A stretch of 43,279 nt of DNA from an uncultured Muribaculaceae bacterium (GCA_904502025.1 CAJGDJ010000017.1:1-43279), one strand, 5' to 3'. Shown: positions 17,522 to 26,534, counted from the first letter of the stretch. Notes: generated by a model from the sequence alone, not told the origin. Program-made: numbers and translations.

Positions 17522-19022
17522 TTCTCTCAACCCTATTACTTATTTCGGAATATCGGTTTTGATAATAATTTCTCATTTCCGATGCAACTTTTCGCATCGT
17601 TTTACTTTTATCAATTTTTATTCGTGCATCAAAATGCAACTCAATAACTCCAGATTGAATCATATTAACATTCTTGGGTAACACTTTACCTGCTCCATAT
17701 AATATCGCAGAAATGACATCAACATTCAATGATTTCGCCAAATGGAATGCACCTGAATGGAATCGCATTATTGAACAATCTTTTGAACGAGTACCTTCAG
17801 GGAATATCACCACATTAACGCCATTCTCAAGATGTGATTTTATTTGTTGCTCAGCCGATTCTACCCCATTAGTAGCCAAAATATAACCGGCTTTGCGTAT
17901 AACATAACCAAACAATGGACTATTCCATACCCAATTATTTGTCATAAAAACAACATTTTCCATTTGAGACATTAATGCTAATATATCTAAATGGCTTTGA
18001 TGATTACATATAATAATTGCAGGGGTTTCAAATGATTCTTTTGTAGGATTAAAACTTCTGAATTTGACCTGAGGCACTCCATGCCAAACCATTATAAACC
18101 GAGCGAACCAATGCAATATTAATCTTATTTGTTGTTCCTTTTTTTTGTCCTTACCAAATGTAGCAATACACATTACTATAGGTGTAAGCACAAATAATGA
18201 CGACAAAATAAAAAAAGACATGCCATACATTGTTATCCCTAACTTAATAAAGAATCTAAACATTTTCAATGGGACAGCATACAACAATGCCAATATACAT
18301 AACACTGTATTTAAGATTGAAATTCGGGTAAAATCAAATGCCGGTCTAAAATGCGATACTCTTTCTGCTTTTGGTGGGTAATAAACATTTACTGGTGTCG
18401 AGAAGATCTTTACCCCATGCCATGAAGCAAACACCAATAATTCCAATTCTGCTTCATAACGAGAGGTCAACAAACTCAACCCTTTTAATTTCATTAAGGG
18501 ATAAAGACGAAATCCGGTTTGTGTATCCTTTAATTTTCGCCCTGTTTGAACAAAGAACCAAAAATTACTAAATTTATTAGCAAATTTACTCCCTGCCGAA
18601 CGTTCCATTTTATCCAAATCTTTTCGTTCTCCGATGATTATCGCCCCCGGTTGTTCGATATTTGCATTCAATAAATTGGGGATATCTTCAGGAAAATGCT
18701 GTCCATCAGCATCTATTGTTATTGCATACGAAAATCCCTTTTCTAATGCTTTTTTGAATCCATACTTTAATGCCGTGCCTTTTCCTCGATTCTTATCTAA
18801 TATAACTACTTCTATTGAGTCAATTTCTTTTAACTTATCCAATGTGCCATCATTCGCTCCATCACTCACAACGATAACGTCATCACATTGTTTTTTCGAC
18901 CGATTTACAACATCAATAATAGTCCCCACATTATTAAATGTGGGAATTACAACACAAATTCCTCTATCCTTCAATAATTTGCGTTGAGCTACCAAATCAA
19001 TATTTTCTATTTTTTCACACAT
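17514..19022 (-). CDS. GT2 glycosyltransferase fused to LPLAT acyltransferase (ApeJ-like)
   Basis: A two-domain fusion of 502 residues. The N-terminal family 2 glycosyltransferase (about 20-235) has VVIPTFNNVGTI, the nucleotide/metal motif TIDADGQHFPED (about 100) and a dolichyl-phosphate-mannose-synthase-like core. A hydrophobic region (about 240-300) is followed by a PlsC-type acyltransferase with NHQSHLD (about 338) and FPEGTRS (about 404). The same GT2-acyltransferase pairing is known in APE clusters (ApeJ), where it is thought to help attach the polyene to a lipid or sugar carrier. It overlaps the dehydratase gene upstream by 16 bases and the oxidoreductase gene downstream. Confidence 0.86.
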   Translation of the reverse strand: MCEKIENIDLVAQRKLLKDRGICVVIPTFNNVGTIIDVVNRSKKQCDDVIVVSDGANDGTLDKLKEIDSIEVVILDKNRGKGTALKYGFKKALEKGFSYAITIDADGQHFPEDIPNLLNANIEQPGAIIIGERKDLDKMERSAGSKFANKFSNFWFFVQTGRKLKDTQTGFRLYPLMKLKGLSLLTSRYEAELELLVFASWHGVKIFSTPVNVYYPPKAERVSHFRPAFDFTRISILNTVLCILALLYAVPLKMFRFFIKLGITMYGMSFFILSSLFVLTPIVMCIATFGKDKKKEQQIRLILHWFARFIMVWHGVPQVKFRSFNPTKESFETPAIIICNHQSHLDILALMSQMENVVFMTNNWVWNSPLFGYVIRKAGYILATNGVESAEQQIKSHLENGVNVVIFPEGTRSKDCSIMRFHSGAFHLAKSLNVDVISAILYGAGKVLPKNVNMIQSGVIELHFDARIKIDKSKTMRKVASEMRNYYQNRYSEISNRVERNV

Positions 19023-19378
19023 TTAATTGATAGCTTTGTAAAAACGGCATCTCTGTTACACACAATTGCCTGCAATGTAACCGTATCCTCATTTTTCACT
19101 ATTTTCTTTAGCTCTACGTTTATTTGAGGAGTATCAACCGGGCTAATAAGTTGCAAATACTTTATATTTTTAGCTTCTGATAATCTATATTCCTCGTGCA
19201 AATAATCACACAATAGTTCCTCAACTATCTGAGCGATACATACGCCCGGAGTAATTGGCATTCCAGGGAAATGAGCCTTATAAATCTCTGACTCCGTTAG
19301 CAATGATAATTCATATACCACTCCTCCCAATGTGCAATTTTGTGATAATATCTTATATAGAAATTTGTTTAATTTCAT
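19007..19378 (-). CDS. hotdog 3-hydroxyacyl-ACP dehydratase (ApeI/FabZ-like)
   Basis: A 123-residue single hotdog domain with the FabA/FabZ-type block HFPGMPITPGVCIAQIVEE (about 33-51). In this fold the His sits at the turn and the Glu/Gln on the helix. The family removes water from 3-hydroxyacyl-ACP to give the trans-2-enoyl product, which in the absence of an enoyl reductase leaves a growing polyene. No enoyl reductase is encoded in the operon, as expected for an APE. The gene overlaps its neighbour by 16 bases. A second, less canonical hotdog protein is encoded at 24919-25392. Confidence 0.83.
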   Translation of the reverse strand: MKLNKFLYKILSQNCTLGGVVYELSLLTESEIYKAHFPGMPITPGVCIAQIVEELLCDYLHEEYRLSEAKNIKYLQLISPVDTPQINVELKKIVKNEDTVTLQAIVCNRDAVFTKLSIKCVKK

Positions 19379-19379
19379 A

Positions 19380-19826
19380 TTAATTGTCTGTTTTGCTATA
19401 TTGATTCCCTTCCATTAAAAAAAAGGTATATTTCAATCCACGCTTATTATTTATATATTCTGTGCCACCACTTTGCATTATGTGCATTATCTCTCTTAAA
19501 TCTTTTCTTAAAATTCGTTTTAGATACCACTTATCCAAAGTACTCATTACATATTTTAGTTCGACTTTATTTTTCTTTATCTTATATACAAAATCAATAA
19601 TAGAAACGCCAAACTCATTTACTATGCTTGATTTGATAATATCATTCTCCCTTGCCAACACACACAATCCACTCACATACGCATTTTCAAAATCTATTTG
19701 CATTGAATATACGACATTGGCTGTTGAATCAACCGGAAAAGTCAATTCTTGAGCCTTAGCATTATAGCTTGACATCAATGCCATAATACCAATTAGTGGG
19801 AGTAATCGATTAATTAGAAAACGCAC
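19380..19826 (-). CDS. exported protein, possibly LolB-like companion of the LolA homologue
   Basis: This is a 148-residue exported protein with a signal-like N-terminus ending in NAKAQ. The start appears to be GTG, overlapping the LolA-like gene by 17 bases. The body is beta-rich with the pattern IVNEFGVSIIDFVYKIKKNK, then a helical LRRDL-like end (ILRKDLREIMHIM). This recalls the DUF3261/LolB-type proteins encoded beside LolA homologues in APE clusters, but I cannot confirm it. It has no lipobox Cys at the signal cleavage site, unlike classic LolB. A likely role is receiving or moving the pigment lipid at the outer membrane (inference). Confidence 0.6.
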   Translation of the reverse strand: MRFLINRLLPLIGIMALMSSYNAKAQELTFPVDSTANVVYSMQIDFENAYVSGLCVLARENDIIKSSIVNEFGVSIIDFVYKIKKNKVELKYVMSTLDKWYLKRILRKDLREIMHIMQSGGTEYINNKRGLKYTFFLMEGNQYSKTDN

Positions 19827-20421
19827 TTGAATCTATGGATTTATTTAGTTGCACATTTTTAAGTTCAATAATAGTTTTATCACCATTCTTCTCACACATT
19901 TCAACCGTTTGAATTATTGAATTAGACTTATTGAAATGCAATATTATTTTTGCATACATTTGTTTTAACTCCTTCTTTTGAGGAATTAATGTTGCAACCC
20001 ATTCATTATTAGCATCAACGATTGAAACATCAAACTCTTTTGTATCGGTCAAGCACTTGCCCACAACGCTATTCATCATTATTTGGGCAATACTCTTAAA
20101 TACCTTATTTTGCTTTATGTCAATAACATCATTACGTGAACCTTTTTTTAGATATACTTTTGACCCATTCAGAATAAAAATATAATTGTAAGGATTCTTA
20201 TACTCCCAACGCAATTTATCACTTTGCTGGTATTTCATAATTCCGGTTGACACCAACTTATTATTCAACATTTTCATGTGTTTTGTTTGCTCAAAATCAC
20301 ACTGCATAGTTGAAATTCTCGAAACGGCTGTATTTATTTGTTTAATTATTGCCTCTTGTGATGATTGAGCATTTGCAATCAATGGCAAAAACATTAAAAA
20401 TACAAATATATACTTCTTCAT
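19810..20421 (-). CDS. LolA-like periplasmic lipid/lipoprotein carrier (ApeL-like)
   Basis: A periplasmic carrier of the LolA family, 203 residues. The signal peptide MKKYIFVFLMFLPLIANA is followed by the family pattern ISTMQCDFEQTKHMKMLNN (about 38-56), then GIMKYQQSDKLRWEY, the usual beta strand with the conserved RWEY-like block. LolA homologues shuttle hydrophobic molecules across the periplasm inside a half-open beta barrel. The one in APE clusters is proposed to carry the polyene lipid rather than ordinary lipoproteins. It sits between a small EamA/SMR gene and a LolB-like candidate gene, consistent with an export module. Confidence 0.85.
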   Translation of the reverse strand: MKKYIFVFLMFLPLIANAQSSQEAIIKQINTAVSRISTMQCDFEQTKHMKMLNNKLVSTGIMKYQQSDKLRWEYKNPYNYIFILNGSKVYLKKGSRNDVIDIKQNKVFKSIAQIMMNSVVGKCLTDTKEFDVSIVDANNEWVATLIPQKKELKQMYAKIILHFNKSNSIIQTVEMCEKNGDKTIIELKNVQLNKSIDSSAFSN

Positions 20422-20431
20422 ATTAATATAT

Positions 20432-20785
20432 TTATTTTGCGATTAAACAGCAACCCGATATTATTAAAAAGACACCAACCCATTTTATAAAATCAACACT
20501 CTCATTAAAAAACAAGATTGCCGAAATCATACCAAACACATAGCTCAACGACACCATCGGATACGCCATGCTAAATGGATAGTTTTTAATTATATACATC
20601 CACAATATGCTTCCTGAGCCAAAACATATTCCACTTAATGCAAACTGCCAATTAAATAATGCCGATTGCCAAAATTGCCAATTCCAACCAAACGAAGCCA
20701 TTCTTGCCAATCCAAATTTCAAAAAAACTTGTCCGGCAGTCAACAATATGCTTTGAATTATTGCAAGAATTATCAACTTTGGCAT
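20432..20785 (-). CDS. small EamA/SMR-type membrane protein
   Basis: A 117-residue protein with four predicted membrane helices, similar in size and pattern to SMR/EamA half-transporters such as the ArnE/ArnF flippase subunits. The region YPMVSLSYVFGMISAILFFN near residue 75 is typical, and KWVGVFLIISGCCLIAK forms the last helix. Such half-transporters work as dimers and move small cations or lipid-linked sugars. Its place between KS and LolA genes suggests that it flips an intermediate of the pigment lipid (inference). It is four bases from the KS gene. Confidence 0.75.
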   Translation of the reverse strand: MPKLIILAIIQSILLTAGQVFLKFGLARMASFGWNWQFWQSALFNWQFALSGICFGSGSILWMYIIKNYPFSMAYPMVSLSYVFGMISAILFFNESVDFIKWVGVFLIISGCCLIAK

Positions 20786-20789
20786 AAAA

Positions 20790-22544
20790 TCAAGCGGTTG
20801 TCAATATTACACATTTAGAATAAACATTTTCACATTCAGGCTCATTTAATCGTTGCAAGAAACTATTAAAAATAGGAGCTGACTCATCATAACTACCCAC
20901 TAATACAGTGTTAGCCTCGCCCTCCTCTATCAACCTAATTGCATCTTGCATTGCCCAATCAAACGATTTAGAACCTTGAGTATAAGTAATATTATACCCA
21001 TTGCATTTATTACGAATCGCAATAGCACTACCTATCGTGTTATGCGTACTCTGCATAAACAACGTAGGACTTAGAGCTTCCTCGCCTTCTACTATCATCG
21101 CATTCAAGAACTTCTCACTGGTTTCAAGCATTCCCAGTGAAGTAGCGGTAATTATCGCATCAGGGCATTCTATTCCAGCTATATTTAGAGCTTGCTGCGA
21201 AGCAATAGTTGCGGCTTTCAACAATTTACCCATTCTGCGAGCTTCCATTGGAGGAATAAACTCCTTTACCTTCGAAAGATCCGAATCAGCATTTACCTCA
21301 ACCTCTGCAATTACTCGCCATTTTCTTTTTTCAACTCCACAAGCTAATTTTGGTTGTTCTTTACTTAATATTAATGACGAACAATTTCCACCAAATCCAA
21401 ATGAATTACACAACACATTCGTTAGCTCAACGTTGGTTTCTCCCATGGTTGGAATAACTCCATTTTCCATTGCGTTTCCCCAACCTAAATTAGATGGAAT
21501 AAAATTATTCATCATCGCCAATAGGCAAATAACGGTTTCTATTGAACCTGATGCCGATGTTGTGTGTCCGGTAAATCCTTTCGTGCTTGACATTTTTGGA
21601 ACATTATTACCAAACACGCGTTGCAATGCTACACTTTCACTTTGGTCGTTATTGCCTGTCCCTGTGCCATGAGCATTAATATATGATATGTCATGGATTG
21701 ACAATCCTGAAGATTGTATCGCTTTTGACATTGCCAAATATGCACCTTCACCGGTTTCTGATGTCGCAGTTTGATGGAACGCATCACAACGATTTCCATA
21801 TCCCGAGATGTAGGCTTGTACCTTTGTTACTCTTTTAGCTGCATCTTCGGCTCGTTCCATTACTACATAAGCAGCACCTTCTCCCAAATTTATTCCGGCA
21901 CGAGTTGCATCGAATGGGCGACATCTCTCTGTGTCAAGAATCATCAATGAATTAAATCCGTTAAAATGAAACTTTGACAATGATTCACAACCACCTGCGA
22001 TTATCACATCTGCCTCACCTCGTTTAAGCATCTCTGCACCAACTATCATTGCATTCAATGCCGACGAGCATGCGGTTGAAATCGTACATACTTCAGCATC
22101 AACACCACACAACTGTATGATTTCAACAGACGAACTGCCACAATCATGATTTCTCAAATATGGCAAAAAAGTGTCATCTTGAAGCATTTGTGCGAAGAAA
22201 GTTTCTGTAATATCCATTCCCCCAACAGTTGTTCCTGAAATAAATACCACTTTTTTTGAGGGTAAGTCATTATCATTTGCTTCACACAAAGCCTCTTTGG
22301 CAGCAATAGCTCCGAGTAGCACATTTCGACTCACAATCTTCGATGCGTCAATTCCCAAAATACTCTTTAGTTCATCATTTGAGCATTTCACTTCTCCCAC
22401 CGGCAAATGATTATGCATCGACTCCAAATATTTCATAGAGCCAATTCCTGTTTTTTGATTCAGCAATGAATGTAAAACCTCCTTTTTGTTACACCCAATA
22501 GCTGAAATTATTCCACTTCCGGTAATTGCTATCGAAGACGCCAT
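20790..22544 (-). CDS. beta-ketoacyl synthase fused to chain-length-factor-like domain (APE KS 1)
   Basis: A 584-residue fusion. Residues 1 to about 400 form a complete FabF-type ketosynthase with active Cys in STACSSALNA (about 159), His in NAHGTGTGND (about 290) and His in TGHTTSASG (about 322), ending with FGFGGNCSSLIL. Residues about 405-584 are a second KS-like domain of the coronafacate-synthase-like/CLF type, with ATSLGMLETSEKFL and LSPTLFMQSTHNTIGSAIAI. In APE type II systems the KS (ApeO) and CLF (ApeC) are separate proteins that form a heterodimer; here the pair seems to be in one chain. The gene is flanked by ACP and SMR genes. Confidence 0.87.
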   Translation of the reverse strand: MASSIAITGSGIISAIGCNKKEVLHSLLNQKTGIGSMKYLESMHNHLPVGEVKCSNDELKSILGIDASKIVSRNVLLGAIAAKEALCEANDNDLPSKKVVFISGTTVGGMDITETFFAQMLQDDTFLPYLRNHDCGSSSVEIIQLCGVDAEVCTISTACSSALNAMIVGAEMLKRGEADVIIAGGCESLSKFHFNGFNSLMILDTERCRPFDATRAGINLGEGAAYVVMERAEDAAKRVTKVQAYISGYGNRCDAFHQTATSETGEGAYLAMSKAIQSSGLSIHDISYINAHGTGTGNNDQSESVALQRVFGNNVPKMSSTKGFTGHTTSASGSIETVICLLAMMNNFIPSNLGWGNAMENGVIPTMGETNVELTNVLCNSFGFGGNCSSLILSKEQPKLACGVEKRKWRVIAEVEVNADSDLSKVKEFIPPMEARRMGKLLKAATIASQQALNIAGIECPDAIITATSLGMLETSEKFLNAMIVEGEEALSPTLFMQSTHNTIGSAIAIRNKCNGYNITYTQGSKSFDWAMQDAIRLIEEGEANTVLVGSYDESAPIFNSFLQRLNEPECENVYSKCVILTTA

Positions 22545-22554
22545 TTGTTATAAT

Positions 22555-22815
22555 TTATTTTGTTCTGTTTTTAGAAACGTATTCAGCTATTGTTGCAATA
22601 CTTCCAAATACTTTTTTAGCTTCAGAGGGGTCAGCAAATCTAATGCCATAATTTTTCTCCAAAAGCACTATTAATTCAAGTGCATCTATTGAATCTAATC
22701 CAAGACCATTATCACCAAAAATTGGGTCATTTGCATTAATTTCTTCAGGAGTAATCTCTTCCAGATTTAATGCTTCGATAATTTGTTCTTTTAGAGTTTT
22801 AATTAAATTTTCCAT
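22555..22815 (-). CDS. acyl carrier protein (cluster ACP 2)
   Basis: An 86-residue acidic carrier protein with the phosphopantetheine site GLGLDSIDALELIV (Ser near residue 42). It lies between two ketosynthase-fusion genes, with gaps of 10 and 23 bases, so it is probably the carrier for chain extension. The length and the LEE/ITPEEI helix 1 are normal for ACPs. Confidence 0.9.
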   Translation of the reverse strand: MENLIKTLKEQIIEALNLEEITPEEINANDPIFGDNGLGLDSIDALELIVLLEKNYGIRFADPSEAKKVFGSIATIAEYVSKNRTK

Positions 22816-22838
22816 TGTCTATTTATTTTAATTGTTTA

Positions 22839-24518
22839 CTATTCTAACTTTTTGATTATTGATAACTCGGCAATAAAGTTTGATTCATTAAAGCAATCAA
22901 TCCACCCCACAACCATCTCCTTTACATCGTTATCGGCAAATGTTGATTTTGCTACTTGGGTCATAACATACTCATCTTTTTGAGGTAAAAGATACATTGT
23001 TGTTTCACCATTTATGCCCTCTTTAATGGCAACTTCACTTAGTACAATATTAGGCAAAGTATATACAAATAAAGCAGGGCTTGGGAAATAGTTATCTTTA
23101 TCGGCAATCGTTTTTATATATTCTTTATCGGTCGCTATTGATGATGAAGAATTAAACAAAGCTATTGCTAAATTTCTCTTTGCTTCTGACTCTAAGTCTT
23201 TCAACAATATTTGAATTGCAACAAATCCTAACTGACACAATAAATCCATTTTGTGAAATTTAGGATAATTTCCAATATATTTTGTATATAACTCTTTCAA
23301 TAGAGCCTTTCCTTCATTGGCAACTTCAAGTTCGGCTCCATTAATCAACACCCTATTATTGACTATCTTTATTGTGCTGATTTTTTTATACTCTGATAAT
23401 TTAGATTGGTCGTTATTATGAGTCTCTTTCGACATCAATAATGCACCATTACAACCGCCAAAACCTGATATAATTTTCACAAATGACTTTTTATTGGTTT
23501 TAACCGGCTGAGTAATGACATTTACTTTACCCGAAACTCCTTTTATTGAAAAACCTTTTGTTCCTAATATCACACCGGCATCAAGAGCTTCCATCGATAT
23601 AATCGATTCTATAATACCTGCAGCTCCCATTGTGTGCCCAAAATATCCTTTTAACGCATTTACCGGCAAGTGAGATAGGTCAGCACTTTCTATCGCTTTC
23701 GACTCCATTTGGTCATTAAACATAGTCGCCGTGCCATGAGCATTTATAAATGCAATATCATCATTATTTTTTAGTGCCAATTGACTTAAAGCCATGCAAC
23801 ACCCTTCTCCCACCGGAGATGGTGTTGTATTATGATATGCGTCATTTCTCACGCAACCCTTTATAATCTTCCAACCGGCACTTGCGTGCGATTGCGAAAC
23901 TATCACTGTCGCCACAGCCTCTCCAAGACTAAGCCCTATTCGTTCTATGTCAAATGGGCAACAAGGATTTGGCGACACTGCATTTAATGATTGAAATCCC
24001 GATATAATAAATTCACATTGAACATCACAACCACAAACAACAATATTTTTATACACTCCGGCATCGACTAATCGTTGAGCTAACAACATTGCCGAAACAC
24101 CCGATATACACGCATTGCAAACTGTGATGGGTGTTGTTTTTATTTCAAAGAAATCAGCTATGCGTTGAGCAGCACTTGCCGGGGATATATTTATTGAGCA
24201 ATCTTTTTCCAATTGTTCAATATTTCCTTTTGTTGTGCTTAATATCAAGCATGTTTCAGATGAGGATAAATCAAAATCCACTCCTTCCAATGCTTTCTTT
24301 ATCGATTGTATTGACAACGCCTCATAACGTGAATACCCCTCAATTGCAAGCTCTTTATTTGCTTCAGCAGTAAATAATGATGCCGAATAAGGTCGCATAC
24401 CCTCATGTACTCCTTGACATGACACAATTGATGACACACCTTCAAGCAATGCCTTGAAATTATCATTACTTGAAAGACCCAATGGAGATATTATGTTATG
24501 TGATATTATTGTTGCCAT
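22839..24518 (-). CDS. beta-ketoacyl synthase with degenerate C-terminal KS-like tail (APE KS 2)
   Basis: A 559-residue protein. The N-terminal 350 residues are a ketosynthase with Cys in VCNACISGVSAM (about 135), His in NAHGTATMFND (about 259) and His in FGHTMGAAG (about 293). It is more diverged than KS 1 but keeps the triad. The last 200 residues contain YFPSPALFVYTLPNIVLSEV, which matches the SPTLF...N...AI block of the tail of KS 1, so the tails are homologous although this one lacks obvious catalytic residues. It may act as a partner in starter loading or as a structural subunit. Its start overlaps the thioesterase gene by 13 bases. Confidence 0.83.
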   Translation of the reverse strand: MATIISHNIISPLGLSSNDNFKALLEGVSSIVSCQGVHEGMRPYSASLFTAEANKELAIEGYSRYEALSIQSIKKALEGVDFDLSSSETCLILSTTKGNIEQLEKDCSINISPASAAQRIADFFEIKTTPITVCNACISGVSAMLLAQRLVDAGVYKNIVVCGCDVQCEFIISGFQSLNAVSPNPCCPFDIERIGLSLGEAVATVIVSQSHASAGWKIIKGCVRNDAYHNTTPSPVGEGCCMALSQLALKNNDDIAFINAHGTATMFNDQMESKAIESADLSHLPVNALKGYFGHTMGAAGIIESIISMEALDAGVILGTKGFSIKGVSGKVNVITQPVKTNKKSFVKIISGFGGCNGALLMSKETHNNDQSKLSEYKKISTIKIVNNRVLINGAELEVANEGKALLKELYTKYIGNYPKFHKMDLLCQLGFVAIQILLKDLESEAKRNLAIALFNSSSSIATDKEYIKTIADKDNYFPSPALFVYTLPNIVLSEVAIKEGINGETTMYLLPQKDEYVMTQVAKSTFADNDVKEMVVGWIDCFNESNFIAELSIIKKLE

Positions 24519-24919
24519 TTATTTTTCCATTCTACAAACCAATCCGGATTTTGCCACACCAATTGATAGTCTAAATCCATAAAAACTTGCACTGTTTTTC
24601 CGGTACTATATAGTATATTCGTAATACGATCTCTTATTTCATATTCAAAGATGATTTTAGCAGCATCAGTTGGCTTATATCTTGCGATAATCTTCATTTG
24701 CGTGCCATGACGAAGAGGTTGTTTATATTGTATTTGCATATCAATAATCGGGGCATAATATCCTTGTGCCACATAATTAGCGTATGTCAACCCATACTTT
24801 TCACCAAAAGCTTCACGAGCATCTTCCAAATATAAAGGATACGCACCATGCCACACAACTCCCATAGAATCTACCTCGCTAAATCGCACTTCTATATTTT
24901 TCTCTATAAATAGTTCCAT
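24506..24919 (-). CDS. 4HBT-type acyl-ACP/CoA thioesterase (ApeK-like)
   Basis: A hotdog thioesterase of the 4-hydroxybenzoyl-CoA thioesterase type, 137 residues. The signature RFSEVDSMGVVWHGAYPLYL (about 13-32) holds the catalytic Asp. APE clusters encode such an enzyme (ApeK), thought to release or proofread chains on the carrier protein. It overlaps both neighbours, KS 2 by 13 bases and the dehydratase by one base, so it is tightly coupled with them. It is cytoplasmic. Confidence 0.87.
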   Translation of the reverse strand: MELFIEKNIEVRFSEVDSMGVVWHGAYPLYLEDAREAFGEKYGLTYANYVAQGYYAPIIDMQIQYKQPLRHGTQMKIIARYKPTDAAKIIFEYEIRDRITNILYSTGKTVQVFMDLDYQLVWQNPDWFVEWKNKWQQ

Positions 24920-25392
24920 TAGCCTATTTCTTCTTCTGTTACCGCAATCTTCATTTCGGTTTTTGCAATTTGCACTCCTTCATGTTCCACAACTGCCTCT
25001 GCAAGTATCATTCCAAACACTTCTTCCTTGACAGTTATTATAGTTCGTATTGATTCTCCCACTTTTGGCAATTCGGCTACTTCGTAATTACGAACAGCTC
25101 CAATCAGTCCTATTTGAATCCCTTTCTTATTTATATACTTGTTTATATATCCGATACGAGCGGCACATGTTTGTGCGATATTCTCCAACAATCCGGTTGC
25201 TGAAAACTTACTGTTTTCCACAAAAATATTATTTGCATCAACCTTAGTTTCTGAAATTGTAACAGTCATATCAAAATGTACCAATGAGCCAATCATAACG
25301 AATGGCTCTTGTTGAGGCAATAGAGTATGAACATCTATAGATGCAACAAACTCATTGGGAGGATATGAAAAATCTATGTTCATTTCTTCCAT
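24919..25392 (-). CDS. hotdog protein of FabZ/ApeP type with altered active-site His
   Basis: A 157-residue hotdog-fold protein. The FabZ positions read LLPQQEPFVMIGS (about 29), where the family usually has LPHRYPF with the catalytic His, and FSATGLLENIAQTCA (about 70), which keeps the Glu. The His is thus replaced by Gln. In APE systems two dehydratases, ApeI and ApeP, work together, so this may be a subunit that complements the enzyme at 19007-19378. The long insert EVFGMILAEAVVEHEGVQIA is typical of the Bacteroidota version. It may start instead at the ATG at 25383. Confidence 0.8.
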   Translation of the reverse strand: MEEMNIDFSYPPNEFVASIDVHTLLPQQEPFVMIGSLVHFDMTVTISETKVDANNIFVENSKFSATGLLENIAQTCAARIGYINKYINKKGIQIGLIGAVRNYEVAELPKVGESIRTIITVKEEVFGMILAEAVVEHEGVQIAKTEMKIAVTEEEIG

Positions 25393-26261
25393 ATATCAAA
25401 ATAGTTATACCATTGAGTGGGATATATCGACATCATTCGTTCCAATTCGGCAACGTATGACTTTGACAAGGATTCTATCTGCTCTTTTCTTGACTTTGTA
25501 GAATCGTAATACAAGGGAGTTACATATATTTTATATTTTCGCACACCGGTTTTCATCACATTTACAGCAATAACTTCAAGTCCACGCAATGTAGCCACAC
25601 TGAATGGACCTGTAGGAAATTGAGCCTCTCCTTTTAGAAATGGTATTATCTGTTTTTTTTGTGAACCAAGCATTCGATCGGCCGACATACTCACAATCTC
25701 ACCATTAGATAGTGCCTGATTAATCTCAAATAAATGTCCCATATCCGGTCTGACGGCAATCATGTGAATATTGGTTGACTCGAACATTTTTTTACGATTT
25801 TCCACAACCGATTGTTTCTCTCCGAAAAACACCAACGCATTAAATCGTTTAGTCTCGGCAACCAACGTATATCCTGCAATTTCGTAATTGCCAATATGAG
25901 CACTTAATTGAACAAAACCATCTGGTTTATTTGCCAACTCAAGAAAATATTCATAACCGTCAATTTCAACGTCAAATTTTTTCCCTGCCCACATTGCAAA
26001 CTTATCAATTACAACCTGACTAAACAAAACGTGGTTAATATATACACTCCACATCGATTTAATCACGCTATAACCAACACGTTTTCGAAAATAGCGATAT
26101 GTAATTACTCCACTTTTATTTACAAGCAAACAAATGGGTATAATAAACATGGCTACGAATACATATAGTATTCGCAAGTCAACAACCTTTAGTATCCGGA
26201 TTAGCCATTTATGCATCCAGTTGTTACCATAGGTTGTTCCTACCCATTCTTGCTTTTTCAT
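25380..26261 (-). CDS. LpxL/HtrB-like lysophospholipid acyltransferase (ApeD-like)
   Basis: A lipid A acyltransferase-family protein of 293 residues with one N-terminal membrane helix (about 30-50). The HX4(D/E) motif appears as HIGNYE (about 120), followed by the donor-site block SADRMLGSQKKQIIPFLKGE with FPTGPF. The family moves acyl chains from ACP to a lipid. Beside an ACP gene (four bases upstream) it could move the aryl polyene from carrier protein to a glycolipid acceptor (inference). Cytoplasmic face of the inner membrane. Confidence 0.83.
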   Translation of the reverse strand: MKKQEWVGTTYGNNWMHKWLIRILKVVDLRILYVFVAMFIIPICLLVNKSGVITYRYFRKRVGYSVIKSMWSVYINHVLFSQVVIDKFAMWAGKKFDVEIDGYEYFLELANKPDGFVQLSAHIGNYEIAGYTLVAETKRFNALVFFGEKQSVVENRKKMFESTNIHMIAVRPDMGHLFEINQALSNGEIVSMSADRMLGSQKKQIIPFLKGEAQFPTGPFSVATLRGLEVIAVNVMKTGVRKYKIYVTPLYYDSTKSRKEQIESLSKSYVAELERMMSIYPTQWYNYFDIWKK

Positions 26262-26264
26262 ATA

Positions 26265-26507
26265 TTAATTAAGTTTGCTACTTATATATTCACAAAATTG
26301 AGAAAATGTTTTTACATTAGTCATTTCTTCGGGTTTGATTTTGAATCCGAATGTGCGTTCCACAATGACAACGATATCCACATAATCAAGGCTGTCGATT
26401 CCCATATCTTCTTTTAATAACGCATCAGGAGCGATGCTTTCTTCTTCGATTTCAAGTTCTTCAATCATGAAATCTCTTACTTTCTCTTCAATTTCTTGCA
26501 ATGTCAT
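26265..26507 (-). CDS. acyl carrier protein (cluster ACP 3)
   Basis: An 80-residue carrier with KEDMGIDSLDYVDIVVIVE (phosphopantetheine Ser near residue 37) and an acidic helix 1 (EELEIEEESI). It directly precedes the LpxL-like acyltransferase, four bases away, and follows the methyltransferase gene, so it may hold the substrate for acyl transfer. It is the most FabF/FabD-type ACP of the three. Confidence 0.9.
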   Translation of the reverse strand: MTLQEIEEKVRDFMIEELEIEEESIAPDALLKEDMGIDSLDYVDIVVIVERTFGFKIKPEEMTNVKTFSQFCEYISSKLN

Positions 26508-26534
26508 AATTTTATATTATTGATTTATTTTTGA

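Noticed and set aside
21001..21672. 223-residue plus-strand open frame
   Set aside because: It is antisense to KS 1, whose motifs are intact; the plus-strand translation has no recognisable domain and is a shadow frame.
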